From positions 11,278,256 to 11,342,255 of the forward strand of contig NZ_CP071793.1 in NCBI RefSeq assembly GCF_017498545.1: a stretch of DNA of 64,000 bases, in the 5' to 3' direction. A program made the translations under genes and the position numbers. This document shows, piece by piece, positions 38,887 to 48,648 of the stretch. The DNA is from Sulfidibacter corallicola. GTDB lineage: Bacteria > Acidobacteriota > Holophagae > Acanthopleuribacterales > Acanthopleuribacteraceae. How positions within the stretch are numbered: the stretch's first letter is position 1; each line of letters opens with the position of its first letter. The notes below the pieces were generated by a model. The model was not told the origin of the DNA. It ran no database searches and worked only from the letters and a program-made list of their open reading frames with translations.

Positions 38887-41800
38887 ATGATGAGCGAACC
38901 ACGCAAACGCATCCTGGCCCGCATTCAAGCGGGTGAACTCAGCCCCGAGGAGGGGTTGGCCCTTCTCCGTCAGGCCGATTCGGAGCCGATGGTTCCTTCC
39001 GGCACCGACGCCCCGCGCGCCCTGATCATCGAAAAGCCGGGGGACATCGACGATGTCCAGGTCCGCGCCGCCGAGCCGTCATCGCTCGGCCCCGATCAGG
39101 TGCGCATCGCGGTGCGCGCCTTCTCGCTGAATTTCGGCGACTGGCTCTGCGTGCGCGGGCTCTATCCCACCATGCCCGACTACCCCTTCACACCGGGCTT
39201 CGAAGTGGCCGGAACGGTGCTGGCCTGCGGCGATCGCGTGACCGAGTGCCGACCGGGTGACGCGGTGATCGCGCTGATGGGCTCGAACATGGGCGGTCAC
39301 GCGGAGGAGGTGGTCGCGAACGCCTCCCACGTGGTGCCCAAACCGGACAAGCTGGACTTCGCCGAGGCCTGCGCCCTGCCGGTCGTGTTCCTGACCGCCT
39401 GGTACGCGCTGGAGCGCGCCGGCCTGCGCTCGGGCGAACGGATCCTGATCCAGACCGCGGCCGGCGGAACCGGCCTGATGGCGGTCCAGTTGGCGCACCT
39501 TCGCGGCGCCACGGTGATCGGGACGGTGGGGTCGCCGGCCAAGGCGGATTACCTGCGGAATCTGGGCGTGGCCCACGCGATCGACTACGAGCGAACCGAC
39601 TTCGCGACGGAAGTGGCGCGGCTGACCGCGGGCCAAGGGGTCGACGTGGTGCTGAACACCTTGGCGGGCGACGCGATCCAAAAGGGCTTGAACCTGCTGG
39701 CGCCCGAGGGCCGCTACGTGGAAATCGCGATGACCGGCCTCAAGAGCAGCCGGCCGCTGGACCTGTCGCACCTGGTGGAAAACCAGAGCCTGATCTCCAT
39801 CGACCTGCGACGCCTGGGTCTCAAGCGACCCGAATTGCTGCGCGAGGGTTTTGGCGAGATGGTGCGGCTGGTGACATCGGGCCAGGTGCGGGCCACCATC
39901 GCCAAGCGCTTTCCCTTCGAGCGGGTTCACGAGGCGTATCGCTTCCTGCAGCGGCGGGCCAACATCGGCAAGGTGGTCGTCACCGTCGCACCGCGACCCG
40001 TCGTATCGCGACCCGTCTCGATCACGGCCAACGACTTCGGGCGCTCCCCGGAATCGACCAACCCTGTTCGCTCGGAAAAAATCGCGATCATCGGGCTCGC
40101 CGGCCGGTTTCCCGACGCCGACGACATCCACCGGTTCTGGGAGAACCTGGTTTCGGGCCGCGACAGCGTGAGGGACGTGCCGCGCCACCGCTGGAACGTG
40201 GCCGAGGTCTTCGACCCGAAGCCCGGTCAACCCGGCAAGACCTATTGCAAGTGGGGCGGATTCCTGGAGCGGGTGGATCAATTCGACCCGCTGTTCTTCA
40301 ACATGTCGGGCCGCGAAGCCGAATTGGCCGATCCGCAGCAGCGGCTCTTCCTGGAGACCTGTTGGCAGGCCTTGGAAGACGCGGCCTACAGCGATGCGCG
40401 CCTGGCGACCTCGTCCTGCGGCGTGTTCGTCGGCGCGGGGTCGGGCGACTACCTGCAACGCATGGCCGACGCGGGTCTGGCCCCGGAAGCGCAGACCTTC
40501 ATCGGCAACGCGGCCTCGATCCTGGCGGCCCGGATCGCCTATTTCCTGAACCTCAAGGGACCCTCGATCGCGGTGGACACCGCTTGTTCGTCCTCGTTGG
40601 TGGCACTCCATCTGGCTTGCCGCAGCCTGGTCGCCGGGGAGTGCAAGCTGGCCCTGGCCGGTGGCGTCTTCCTGATGAACTCGGCCCAGTTTCACCTGCT
40701 CTCGGCACGCTCGGAAATGCTCTCGCCCGACGGGCGCTGCAAGGCGTTCGACGACGAGGCCAACGGCTTCGTGCCGGGCGAGGGGGTCGGCGCCGTGTTG
40801 CTCAAGCCGCTGGCGACGGCGCTGGCCGACGGCGACCCGATCCACGCCGTGATCGATGCGACCGCGGTCAACCAGGACGGGCGCACCAACGGCATTACCG
40901 CCCCCAGTTCACTCTCCCAAACGGAATTGGAGCTGACCGCCTGGCGCAAGGCCGGAATCAGCCCTGCCGATCTCTCCTACATCGAAACCCACGGCACCGG
41001 TACGTCCCTGGGCGATCCGATCGAGATCGATGCCTTGACTCGTGCCTTCCGGGAAGCCGGCGATGACGAGCGCCAACGTTGCGCGATCGGGTCGGTCAAG
41101 ACCAATATCGGGCACTTGGCGATGGCAGCCGGTATCGCGGGCTTGATCAAGGTCGTCATGGCGCTGCGGCACCGCACCCTTCCACCGTCGCTGCACTTCC
41201 ATAAACCCAATCGATACATCGATTTCAAGGCATCACCCTTTTTCGTGAACACCGAGGCACGGCCCTGGCGGGAACCGTCCGGCAAGCCTCTGCGTGCGGC
41301 ACTCAGTTCCTTCGGTTTTTCGGGGACCAATTGTCACGTGGTGCTGAGCGAGCCACCTCCGACTGCCCCCGCACCGTCACCCGACCATCGAGCCTACCTG
41401 TTCACTTTTTCCGCGCAAACCGAGCGGGCCCTTGGAGCGCGAATTGCGGCGATCGCGACCTGGCTTGAATCCAACCCGTCGGTGGATCTCTGGCGTTTGG
41501 CATTCACCCTCAATTTCGGCCGCTCGGACTTGGCCCAGAGGGCAGCCATCATCGCATCCGATCACGACGAGCTTCACGCCGCCTTGCGGGCCTTCCCGAT
41601 GGAGGGCGCCGCGACCGGCCCGGCCGCCGACCCGGAGCGCGATCGCGAGCTGAACGACGTGCTGGACCGCTTGGCGACAGGCTACGAGCGGGCCTGGCTC
41701 GAACGGGCCGCCGAGCTCTACCGAGCGGGCGCCCAACCGGAATGGCATCGGCTTTATCGCGGACGTTCCTATGGCGCCTATCACTTGCCCGGCTACGACT

Positions 41801-44800
41801 TCGAACGCGACAGTCACTGGGTCTTCGACGAAGATCCCTTTCCGGATCCGGCAGTCATCCCCGACGACCTGGCGATGGTGCCGCGCTGGACGCGCGCGCC
41901 GGCCAAGGCCAACGCCTCTGGGTCCGCTCACGCGGATCGCTTCGATCAGGGCGACATCTGGTTGTGTTACCCGGCCGAAGCCCGCGACCTGGCACGGGGA
42001 CTGGCGAACCATTTCAGCGCCGGCGATCCCGGTCGAACCCTGATCTCGATGGTGCTCGACGGCGAGCCGGTCGGCGACGAGCGCATGGCTCCCGTGGCGG
42101 ACGAAGCCGCCTGTAACGCCTGGGCCGCCGAAGTGCCGTTGCCCGCTCGGGTGTTCTGGTTCGCGGGGGCCTCGAATCCCCTGGCGGCGTCGAACCCGAT
42201 CGCAGCGCTCCAACAGGCCGAGGCGTCCGGTGTCCTGGCCGCTCAATCCCTATTCCGTGCCATGGCGCCCCGCGCCTGGAACCACGCCTTCTCCTTCACG
42301 CTGATCACCCAAAACGCCACGGCGCCGGATGGCGGGCGCATTCATCCGGGCTACGCCGCCCTGCTGGGCTGGGCCAAGTGCCTGGGCCGCGAGTTCACCA
42401 AAGCGCGGGTGGCCCTGCTCGACGTGGATGCCCGCGATCGGCACCGCGGCGATCTGGCCGCCACAATCGCCGACGAGCCAGGCGCGCTCCCGCTGGAAGT
42501 CGCCCTTCGCGACGGGACGCGGTGGATCCGCCGCGCGGCCAGGGTGGCGGGGCTGCGCGTTCCCGACCGCCCGCCCTGGCGGCACGGGGGCACTTTCGTG
42601 ATCGCGGGCGGCGCCGGGGGTATCGGCTACGCGCTCAGCCTGCACCTGGCGCGCACGGTCGAGGCCCGGCTCTGCTGGCTGGGTCGCCGCGAGGAGGACG
42701 ACGACCTACGCGAGCGCATGGCGGCGGTGCGATCCGCCGGCGGCGAGGTGCTCTACTGCCGTGCCGACATCACCGACGAAGCCGAAACCAACGCCGCCTT
42801 CGACCGTTGCCGCCGCACCTTCGGGGCCATCCACGGCGTGATTCACTCGGCCATCGCCATGGACGACGGTCTGATCGAAGCCCTCGATCGCGATCGATTC
42901 CGCAAGGCGCTGGTGCCGAAAACGCTGGGTTCACTCCATTTACTCCGGGCGGCCGAGAACGACCAGTTGGACTTCGCGATGTTCTTCTCCTCCTTCAACG
43001 CCTGGACCGGCAACCGCGGCCAGGCCAATTACAGCGCCGGCTGCACCTTCAAGGACGCCTTCGCCGAGGCGGCGGCTCGCCAATACGACATTCCGGTGCA
43101 CATCGTCGACTGGGGTTTTTGGGGCGAGGTCGGCATCGTGGCCACGCCCCAATACCGCAAACGGCTGGCCGCGGCGGGGGTTCTCCCGATCACCACGGAG
43201 GAGGCGATTCGCACCCTGGAAGCGATCGTCGCCGCCGGGTTGCCCCACGCCATGGTGATCCGCGCGAACGAAGCGGTGGCGCCACTTCTGGCGGAAGAAT
43301 CCCTGTCCATGTCCCTTGCGGATCGGACAACCGCTCCCACGGCGCCGCACTTCGCCGTTCATCCGGCCGAAGTCCTGTCGCGTGCCGTGGCCGCCACGGC
43401 CGACCGGCTCCCAGTTCCGGCGGAAGCGGAGGCCGATCGCCTGGAGGCGTTCTGTGCCCTGCGCCTCCTGGTCAAGATCCGCGAGATGGGCTTCGCCGAC
43501 CGCGTGGGCGAGCGGGTCACGGAGGAGCACCTGGCCCAACACTGGCACCTGGCTCCCAAAATGGTGCCATTACTGGGGGCGCTGTTGGACATTCTGGCCG
43601 ATCGCGGCTGGATTGCCCGCGAAGACGACGGCTGGTGCGTGCTGCCGGCGGTGGCGGAACCGGACCTGTTGTCCCGGATCGACGATTGGCAGGGTGAACG
43701 CGATCGCTTCGCCGCGGCGGTCCCCGCCATGGAACCCCACCTGGCGTTGCTGGAGGCCGGTGTCGCCGACCTGGATCGCATCCTCTCCGGTGCGCTTCCG
43801 GCCACCGAAACGCTGTTCCCGGGCGGATCGGCGCACCTGGTGGAGGCGATCTACAAGGGCAACGCCCACGCCGATTTCCACAACAGCCTCTGTGCCGAGA
43901 CCATCGAACGGTTTCTCGCCGCCCAACGGCAAGCGGCGCCGGGCTCGGTGCCGCGCATCCTCGAAGTGGGCGCAGGCACGGGGGGTACCACGCGAGCCGT
44001 GGTTTCGGCCGTCGAGGGCAAGGGACCGCTGCGCTACCTCTACACCGATGTAAGCGCCGGATTCACGCGGCTCGGCCACGAACGCTTCGCCGATCGCGAC
44101 TTCATGTCGTTCGCCGAATTCGATCTGGAGCGCGATCCCGTGGCCCAGGGCTTGGTGCCAGCCAGCTTCGACGTGGTGCTGGCCGCCAACGTGGTGCACG
44201 CCACGGCCGACGTTCACGCCTCCTTGACCCGGCTGGCCCGCCTGCTGCGGCCAGGCGGGTGGCTGATCCTCTACGAGGTGGTTGCCGCGACCCATTTCAA
44301 CACGCTCACCTTCGGCCTGCTGGACGGGTGGTGGCAGTCTCGCGACAGCGGCCTGCGGCTGCCCCATACACCGCTGCTGGATCCGCAGCGCTGGCGCCTC
44401 GCCCTCACGGCCGCGGGCTACCTGGAACCGAGCATCGGCGGACTGCCCGAACGCCCGGAATCGGCTTGGCGCCAAGCGGTGGTGGTGGCCAAGGCGGGCC
44501 CGCTCCGCCCCGAGGCAACCGATCAACCGGAAGCGGCCCCTGCGCTCCCCGCTGTGATAGCACAAACGCAGAAAGAAACGGCCACATTGGCGGCCCCGGC
44601 TTCGATCTCGATCGGACCGCCACCAGCGACTGGCGATGCCGACCAGGTAGCTCACATCCTGCGCCTCACCAAACGGCGCCTGCGCCACCTGTTGGCCGGG
44701 ACCCTCAAGGTCGACGAAGCGCGGATCGGGGCCGATCGTCCATTCCAGGAGCTGGGGGTCGATTCGCTGATCGCGGTAGAGCTGGCCCAGGTGATCGAGA

Positions 44801-47800
44801 CGGAGTTCGGCGTATCGCTGCGAACCACGGACCTCTTCAACTACGGGAACCTGGAGCAACTGGCCACGCATCTGGCCGCCCATGGACCGAAGGAGGAGGC
44901 GCCGCAGTCCCCGCCAAGGCACGACACCGCGCAAACCCCGCCCTCCGTCCGGGAGACGGCGCCGCCAGTCGCGCAACGGGCTGCCGGTGCCTCGGAAACG
45001 GTCGCGGCGCCAATGCGCGACGAGCCGATCGCAATCGTGGGCATGTCGGCCCGCTTCGCCGACCGCGACGATTGCACGGCGCTCTGGGCCATGCTGCGCG
45101 AGGGACGTCACGCCATCGGATCGCTGCCCGCGAAGCGCTGGTCCCATACGGCCAACGACTACCAAGGCGCCTTCATCCCCGACCTCGACCACTTCGATCC
45201 GCTGTTCTTCGGCATTTCGCCCCTGGAAGCACGCTACATGGATCCGCAGCAGCGGATCTGCCTCGAAGAGGTCTGGCGGGTCTTCGAAGACGCGGGCCTG
45301 GACGTGACGCGTCTCGCCGACCGCCAGGTGGGCGTGTACGTCGGTGCCTCGGGCAACAGCTACCTGCACGGGATCGAGAACAGCCTGGGCGCCATCGGCA
45401 ACTCGATCGCGGCACTGTCCGGTCGCATCTCCTACCTGCTCGACCTGCGCGGTCCCAACCTGGCCGTGGACACGGCCTGCTCGTCCTCCCTGGTGGCCAT
45501 CCACCTGGCGGCGCAGGCCCTGCGCCGCGGCGAGTGTCACAGCGCGGTGGTCGCCGGCGTTTCGGCCCTGATGACCTCACCCGACATGTTCCTGTTCTTC
45601 GAGGACAGCGGCATGGCCTCGCCCACCGCGCGCTGCCGCACTTTCGACCAGGGCGCCGACGGATTCGTGCCCGGGGAGGGTGTCGCCGCCCTCCTGCTCG
45701 AGCCGCTGTCGGCCGCCGTCGCCGATGGCCATCGCATTTACGGCGTGGTACGGGCTTCGGCCGTCAACCAGGACGGCCGCACCAACGGCATCACCGCGCC
45801 GAGCGCGCCTTCGCAGGCCGAACTGCTGCGTCGGGTCTACGCCGAGGGCGGCATCGACCCGGCGACGATCGATTACGTGGAAGCCCACGGAACCGGCACC
45901 CGGCTGGGCGACCCCATCGAGGTTCAGGCGCTGACGGAAGCGTTCGGCACCGGACACGACCGGCCCTGCCCGATCGGCTCGGTCAAGACCAACCTGGGCC
46001 ATACGCTTGCGGCGGCGGGCATCGCGGGTGTGGTCAAGGTACTGCTGGCCCTGCAACACGAGCAGTTGCCGCCCTCGCTCCACTTCGAGCGAGAGAATCC
46101 ACACATCCAATTCGAACGAACCCCGTTCCGCGTGTGCGATCGCCTCACACCCTGGCCCGCGGGCCCGCGGCCACGGCGCGCGGCGGTGAGCTCGTTCGGC
46201 TTTTCGGGGACCAACTGTCACTTGGTCCTGGAAGAGGGCCCGAGTGGCGAACCGGTCCAGCCCCCCACCCGATTGGGTCCTCATCTGTTCGTGCTTTCGG
46301 CCAAGTCCGCATGGTCGCTGGAGCGACGCGCACGCGACCTGCTCGCCTGGCTCGAAACGAATCCCCACACCGAGCCGAGTCATTTGAGTGCCACCCTCGC
46401 CCTCGGTCGCGCTGTCATGCCGATTCGCCACGCGTGGGTCGCTGCGGACGCGGCATCGCTGAGGACCGCCATGAACGCATCCCTGACCCACGGCGACCTG
46501 GGGCAGGCGGAAGAACTGAGTGCCACGACCCTCGATCTGCTGGCAGCCCAGGTCGAACCGACACTCGAAGCCCTCGCGGCCGGCACCCATTCGAACCAGG
46601 TCGTCACCGCCCACCTCGCCGAGCGACACCTGACCACCCTGGCCGATCTCTTCCAACGCGGCGTGGACATCGACTGGACGCGGCTATACCCCGCCGGTCC
46701 CGGTAAGCGCCTCGGGTTGCCCACCTACCCCTTCGAGCGCGATTCCTTCTGGCTCGAGGATCGGGTCCGATTCGGCGCGAGCGCGGGCAGCACCGCGCCG
46801 ACACCGGCCATCGCGACGGAACACGGCCAGGACGAGGACTGGGATCGAATCGTGGCGGCCATGCGCGCCACGGGACGCGCCGAGAGCGCCTCCTTCGATG
46901 CCGGCGGCACGCAGGCATTCCGCGAGCTGGGGCGCCTGCTGCTGTGGGATGCGCTGCGCGCGGCGAACCGGTTCACGGCGCCGGATCAACGCGCATCGCA
47001 GGCGGAAATGGCAGCCGAATGGGGCGTCCTGGAGAAATACGATCGCCTGTTTCGCGCGGTGCTGCACCTGCTGGCGGACGCCGATTTCGTGACCACGACG
47101 GATCAGTGGATTACCGCGCCGTCGCAAGCGCGCTGGGATCAAATCGAGACGGGGCGGACGCGCCTGCCCGAGATGCGCCGAGCGTTCGGGGAACGCTACC
47201 CGGATTTGCAGCCCTACGTGACCCTGTTGGAAACCTGCGTGGCCCACCTGCCCCGAGTGATCGACGGTCGGGTCCAGGCCACCGACGTGCTGTTTCCCAA
47301 AGGTGATTTGGGTCTGGTCGAGGGCATCTACCGCGGCAACCGCATCATGGACTTCTACAACCGCCTGTTGGCGTCGGGCGTAGCGGCCATGACCGAAGCC
47401 ACGCTGAACCGCCTGCCGCCAGGCGAGAAGGTCTGGATTCTCGAAGCCGGGGCGGGGACCGGCGGCAGCAGTGCCTTCGTGCTCGAAGCGCTTCGCCCCT
47501 GGGCCGACCGCGTCGTCTACTACTACACCGATCTGTCGCTGGGCTTCCTGCAACACGCCAAGGAACGCTTCGTGCCGGACTACCCGTTCATGGTTCCACA
47601 CCTGTTCGACGTCGAAAAGGATCCGGTCGCGCAAGATCTTCCCAGGGGCCGGTTCCACATCGCCTTCGCCACCAACGCACTGCACGCCACGCGCGACATG
47701 CGACGCACGCTGAGCCACATCGGCGAAATCCTGGCGCCAGGCGCTTGGATGCTGGTCAACGAGCTGACCCGCGTCCAGGATTTCGGCACCCTGACCTTCG

Positions 47801-48507
47801 GGCTGCTGGACGGCTGGTGGCTGTACGAGGACGAAGCGCTGCGGCTGCCCGATTCGCCACTGCTGGGCCTGCGCGAGTGGTCCTCGCTGTTCGCCGCCTC
47901 CGGCTTCGAGCGAGTGGAGGCCTTTGGGAGACCCGACGAGCCGGCCGAGGAAGCGGTTCAGCACGTGGTGGTCGCACGGCGCACCTTCGAGGCGGTCACC
48001 CCGGCTGCGGGCATCGATATGCACGAGACCGTGGACGCCCAAACGCCTCGGAACGAGGACACCCTGCCGGCAGAACCGGCCGGGAACGCTTCCCCGGGAA
48101 CGCCGAACGGCGATCTTCTGGGGTCGCTGCGCGCGATCGTGGCCGAGGTTCTCGAATTGCCACCCGCGCGGATCGCGCCGACGACGCCCTATCAGGACAT
48201 CGGGGTCGACTCGATCATGGCCGTCAAGGTGGTGGAGCGGATCGGCACCAAGTTGGGCATCGCGCTGGAGTCCACCGACCTGTTCAACTACCCGAACCTG
48301 CGCCAGTTGGCGCGGCACATCGGGTCACGCCAGCCCCAACCGAAACCGCTCACGGAGCCCTCCTCCGTCGCGACAACGCCGCCCGCGTCTCCGCTGGACG
48401 CGACCGACACGAACGGTTTGGGCGACGTGCTGGCAAGGCTGAAAAGCGGCGACCTCAAGGCCGGGGACCTGCTCGCCCAACGCGGCGCGAAGCGGCTCGG
48501 CTCATGA
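38887..48507 (+). CDS. Trans-AT PKS, two modules: docking-ER-KS-KR-MT-ACP / KS-MT-ACP-docking
   Basis: 3206 aa. Two adjacent ATGs (38887, 38890) follow GAGAGGA (38879-38885); the second is better spaced and changes the protein by one residue. It begins with a docking-like helix pair (ILARIQAGELSPEEGLALL) matching the tail pattern of the previous synthase. An NADPH-dependent MDR-type enoylreductase domain (about 39010-40000, AAGGTGLMA) is unusually placed in front of the first KS, where it could act on the chain delivered by the previous protein. Both KSs, both MTs and both ACPs look active. The C-terminus again ends in a docking-like motif (VLARLKSGDLKAGDLLA), so the chain should move to another protein, not be released here. 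No partner for this tail is visible downstream, which points back to gene 1 or to genes outside the window. Confidence 0.93.
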   Translation: MMSEPRKRILARIQAGELSPEEGLALLRQADSEPMVPSGTDAPRALIIEKPGDIDDVQVRAAEPSSLGPDQVRIAVRAFSLNFGDWLCVRGLYPTMPDYPFTPGFEVAGTVLACGDRVTECRPGDAVIALMGSNMGGHAEEVVANASHVVPKPDKLDFAEACALPVVFLTAWYALERAGLRSGERILIQTAAGGTGLMAVQLAHLRGATVIGTVGSPAKADYLRNLGVAHAIDYERTDFATEVARLTAGQGVDVVLNTLAGDAIQKGLNLLAPEGRYVEIAMTGLKSSRPLDLSHLVENQSLISIDLRRLGLKRPELLREGFGEMVRLVTSGQVRATIAKRFPFERVHEAYRFLQRRANIGKVVVTVAPRPVVSRPVSITANDFGRSPESTNPVRSEKIAIIGLAGRFPDADDIHRFWENLVSGRDSVRDVPRHRWNVAEVFDPKPGQPGKTYCKWGGFLERVDQFDPLFFNMSGREAELADPQQRLFLETCWQALEDAAYSDARLATSSCGVFVGAGSGDYLQRMADAGLAPEAQTFIGNAASILAARIAYFLNLKGPSIAVDTACSSSLVALHLACRSLVAGECKLALAGGVFLMNSAQFHLLSARSEMLSPDGRCKAFDDEANGFVPGEGVGAVLLKPLATALADGDPIHAVIDATAVNQDGRTNGITAPSSLSQTELELTAWRKAGISPADLSYIETHGTGTSLGDPIEIDALTRAFREAGDDERQRCAIGSVKTNIGHLAMAAGIAGLIKVVMALRHRTLPPSLHFHKPNRYIDFKASPFFVNTEARPWREPSGKPLRAALSSFGFSGTNCHVVLSEPPPTAPAPSPDHRAYLFTFSAQTERALGARIAAIATWLESNPSVDLWRLAFTLNFGRSDLAQRAAIIASDHDELHAALRAFPMEGAATGPAADPERDRELNDVLDRLATGYERAWLERAAELYRAGAQPEWHRLYRGRSYGAYHLPGYDFERDSHWVFDEDPFPDPAVIPDDLAMVPRWTRAPAKANASGSAHADRFDQGDIWLCYPAEARDLARGLANHFSAGDPGRTLISMVLDGEPVGDERMAPVADEAACNAWAAEVPLPARVFWFAGASNPLAASNPIAALQQAEASGVLAAQSLFRAMAPRAWNHAFSFTLITQNATAPDGGRIHPGYAALLGWAKCLGREFTKARVALLDVDARDRHRGDLAATIADEPGALPLEVALRDGTRWIRRAARVAGLRVPDRPPWRHGGTFVIAGGAGGIGYALSLHLARTVEARLCWLGRREEDDDLRERMAAVRSAGGEVLYCRADITDEAETNAAFDRCRRTFGAIHGVIHSAIAMDDGLIEALDRDRFRKALVPKTLGSLHLLRAAENDQLDFAMFFSSFNAWTGNRGQANYSAGCTFKDAFAEAAARQYDIPVHIVDWGFWGEVGIVATPQYRKRLAAAGVLPITTEEAIRTLEAIVAAGLPHAMVIRANEAVAPLLAEESLSMSLADRTTAPTAPHFAVHPAEVLSRAVAATADRLPVPAEAEADRLEAFCALRLLVKIREMGFADRVGERVTEEHLAQHWHLAPKMVPLLGALLDILADRGWIAREDDGWCVLPAVAEPDLLSRIDDWQGERDRFAAAVPAMEPHLALLEAGVADLDRILSGALPATETLFPGGSAHLVEAIYKGNAHADFHNSLCAETIERFLAAQRQAAPGSVPRILEVGAGTGGTTRAVVSAVEGKGPLRYLYTDVSAGFTRLGHERFADRDFMSFAEFDLERDPVAQGLVPASFDVVLAANVVHATADVHASLTRLARLLRPGGWLILYEVVAATHFNTLTFGLLDGWWQSRDSGLRLPHTPLLDPQRWRLALTAAGYLEPSIGGLPERPESAWRQAVVVAKAGPLRPEATDQPEAAPALPAVIAQTQKETATLAAPASISIGPPPATGDADQVAHILRLTKRRLRHLLAGTLKVDEARIGADRPFQELGVDSLIAVELAQVIETEFGVSLRTTDLFNYGNLEQLATHLAAHGPKEEAPQSPPRHDTAQTPPSVRETAPPVAQRAAGASETVAAPMRDEPIAIVGMSARFADRDDCTALWAMLREGRHAIGSLPAKRWSHTANDYQGAFIPDLDHFDPLFFGISPLEARYMDPQQRICLEEVWRVFEDAGLDVTRLADRQVGVYVGASGNSYLHGIENSLGAIGNSIAALSGRISYLLDLRGPNLAVDTACSSSLVAIHLAAQALRRGECHSAVVAGVSALMTSPDMFLFFEDSGMASPTARCRTFDQGADGFVPGEGVAALLLEPLSAAVADGHRIYGVVRASAVNQDGRTNGITAPSAPSQAELLRRVYAEGGIDPATIDYVEAHGTGTRLGDPIEVQALTEAFGTGHDRPCPIGSVKTNLGHTLAAAGIAGVVKVLLALQHEQLPPSLHFERENPHIQFERTPFRVCDRLTPWPAGPRPRRAAVSSFGFSGTNCHLVLEEGPSGEPVQPPTRLGPHLFVLSAKSAWSLERRARDLLAWLETNPHTEPSHLSATLALGRAVMPIRHAWVAADAASLRTAMNASLTHGDLGQAEELSATTLDLLAAQVEPTLEALAAGTHSNQVVTAHLAERHLTTLADLFQRGVDIDWTRLYPAGPGKRLGLPTYPFERDSFWLEDRVRFGASAGSTAPTPAIATEHGQDEDWDRIVAAMRATGRAESASFDAGGTQAFRELGRLLLWDALRAANRFTAPDQRASQAEMAAEWGVLEKYDRLFRAVLHLLADADFVTTTDQWITAPSQARWDQIETGRTRLPEMRRAFGERYPDLQPYVTLLETCVAHLPRVIDGRVQATDVLFPKGDLGLVEGIYRGNRIMDFYNRLLASGVAAMTEATLNRLPPGEKVWILEAGAGTGGSSAFVLEALRPWADRVVYYYTDLSLGFLQHAKERFVPDYPFMVPHLFDVEKDPVAQDLPRGRFHIAFATNALHATRDMRRTLSHIGEILAPGAWMLVNELTRVQDFGTLTFGLLDGWWLYEDEALRLPDSPLLGLREWSSLFAASGFERVEAFGRPDEPAEEAVQHVVVARRTFEAVTPAAGIDMHETVDAQTPRNEDTLPAEPAGNASPGTPNGDLLGSLRAIVAEVLELPPARIAPTTPYQDIGVDSIMAVKVVERIGTKLGIALESTDLFNYPNLRQLARHIGSRQPQPKPLTEPSSVATTPPASPLDATDTNGLGDVLARLKSGDLKAGDLLAQRGAKRLGS
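39010..44880 (+). other. PKS module: ER-KS-KR-MT-ACP
   Basis: The ER is a medium-chain dehydrogenase fold (FGDW, PGFEVAGTV, AAGGTGLMAVQLA) placed before the KS. The KS (40075-41350) has TACSSS (Cys 40585), HGTGT and NIGH. The KR (about 42590-43320) has GGAGGIG, Ser, Tyr (43030) and a clear B-type motif (AMDDGLI), but the catalytic Asn position is Cys (43042). The C-MT (about 43390-44500) has ILEVGAGTGGTT. The ACP serine is in GVDSL near 44763. Predicted unit: alpha-methyl-beta-hydroxy, or beta-keto if the KR is impaired. Confidence 0.84.
45020..48320 (+). other. PKS module: KS-MT-ACP
   Basis: The KS (45020-46230) has TACSSS, HGTGT and NLGH. The C-MT (about 46840-47990) has ILEAGAGTGGSS and is the closest relative in the window of the free-standing MT-AMT's methyltransferase. 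The ACP (about 48110-48320) has GVDSI. There is no KR, DH or ER, so the unit should leave as an alpha-methyl (or gem-dimethyl) beta-ketone, which would also be a suitable substrate for a trans-acting aminotransferase. Confidence 0.85.
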
Positions 48508-48648
48508 ACCACCCGATCCAAACCCACGAGAAGCCGGCGACCCGCAATCGGGCCCGAATCGCCAAACCCCGTCGGCACCGACGACCCCGGAGACCCCGGA
48601 GACCCGCAGGTGGTCACGCGAAACCCACACGCCAAAGAGGAGAATGAG

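Noticed and set aside
48570..48610. Short GACCCCGGA direct repeats between gene 7 and the AT-ER gene
   Set aside because: Only two or three imperfect 9-bp units; no sign of a CRISPR, attachment site or regulatory function.
48610..48648. GTG at 48610 as start of the AT-ER gene
   Set aside because: No ribosome site; the AT motif begins right after the better ATG at 48649.
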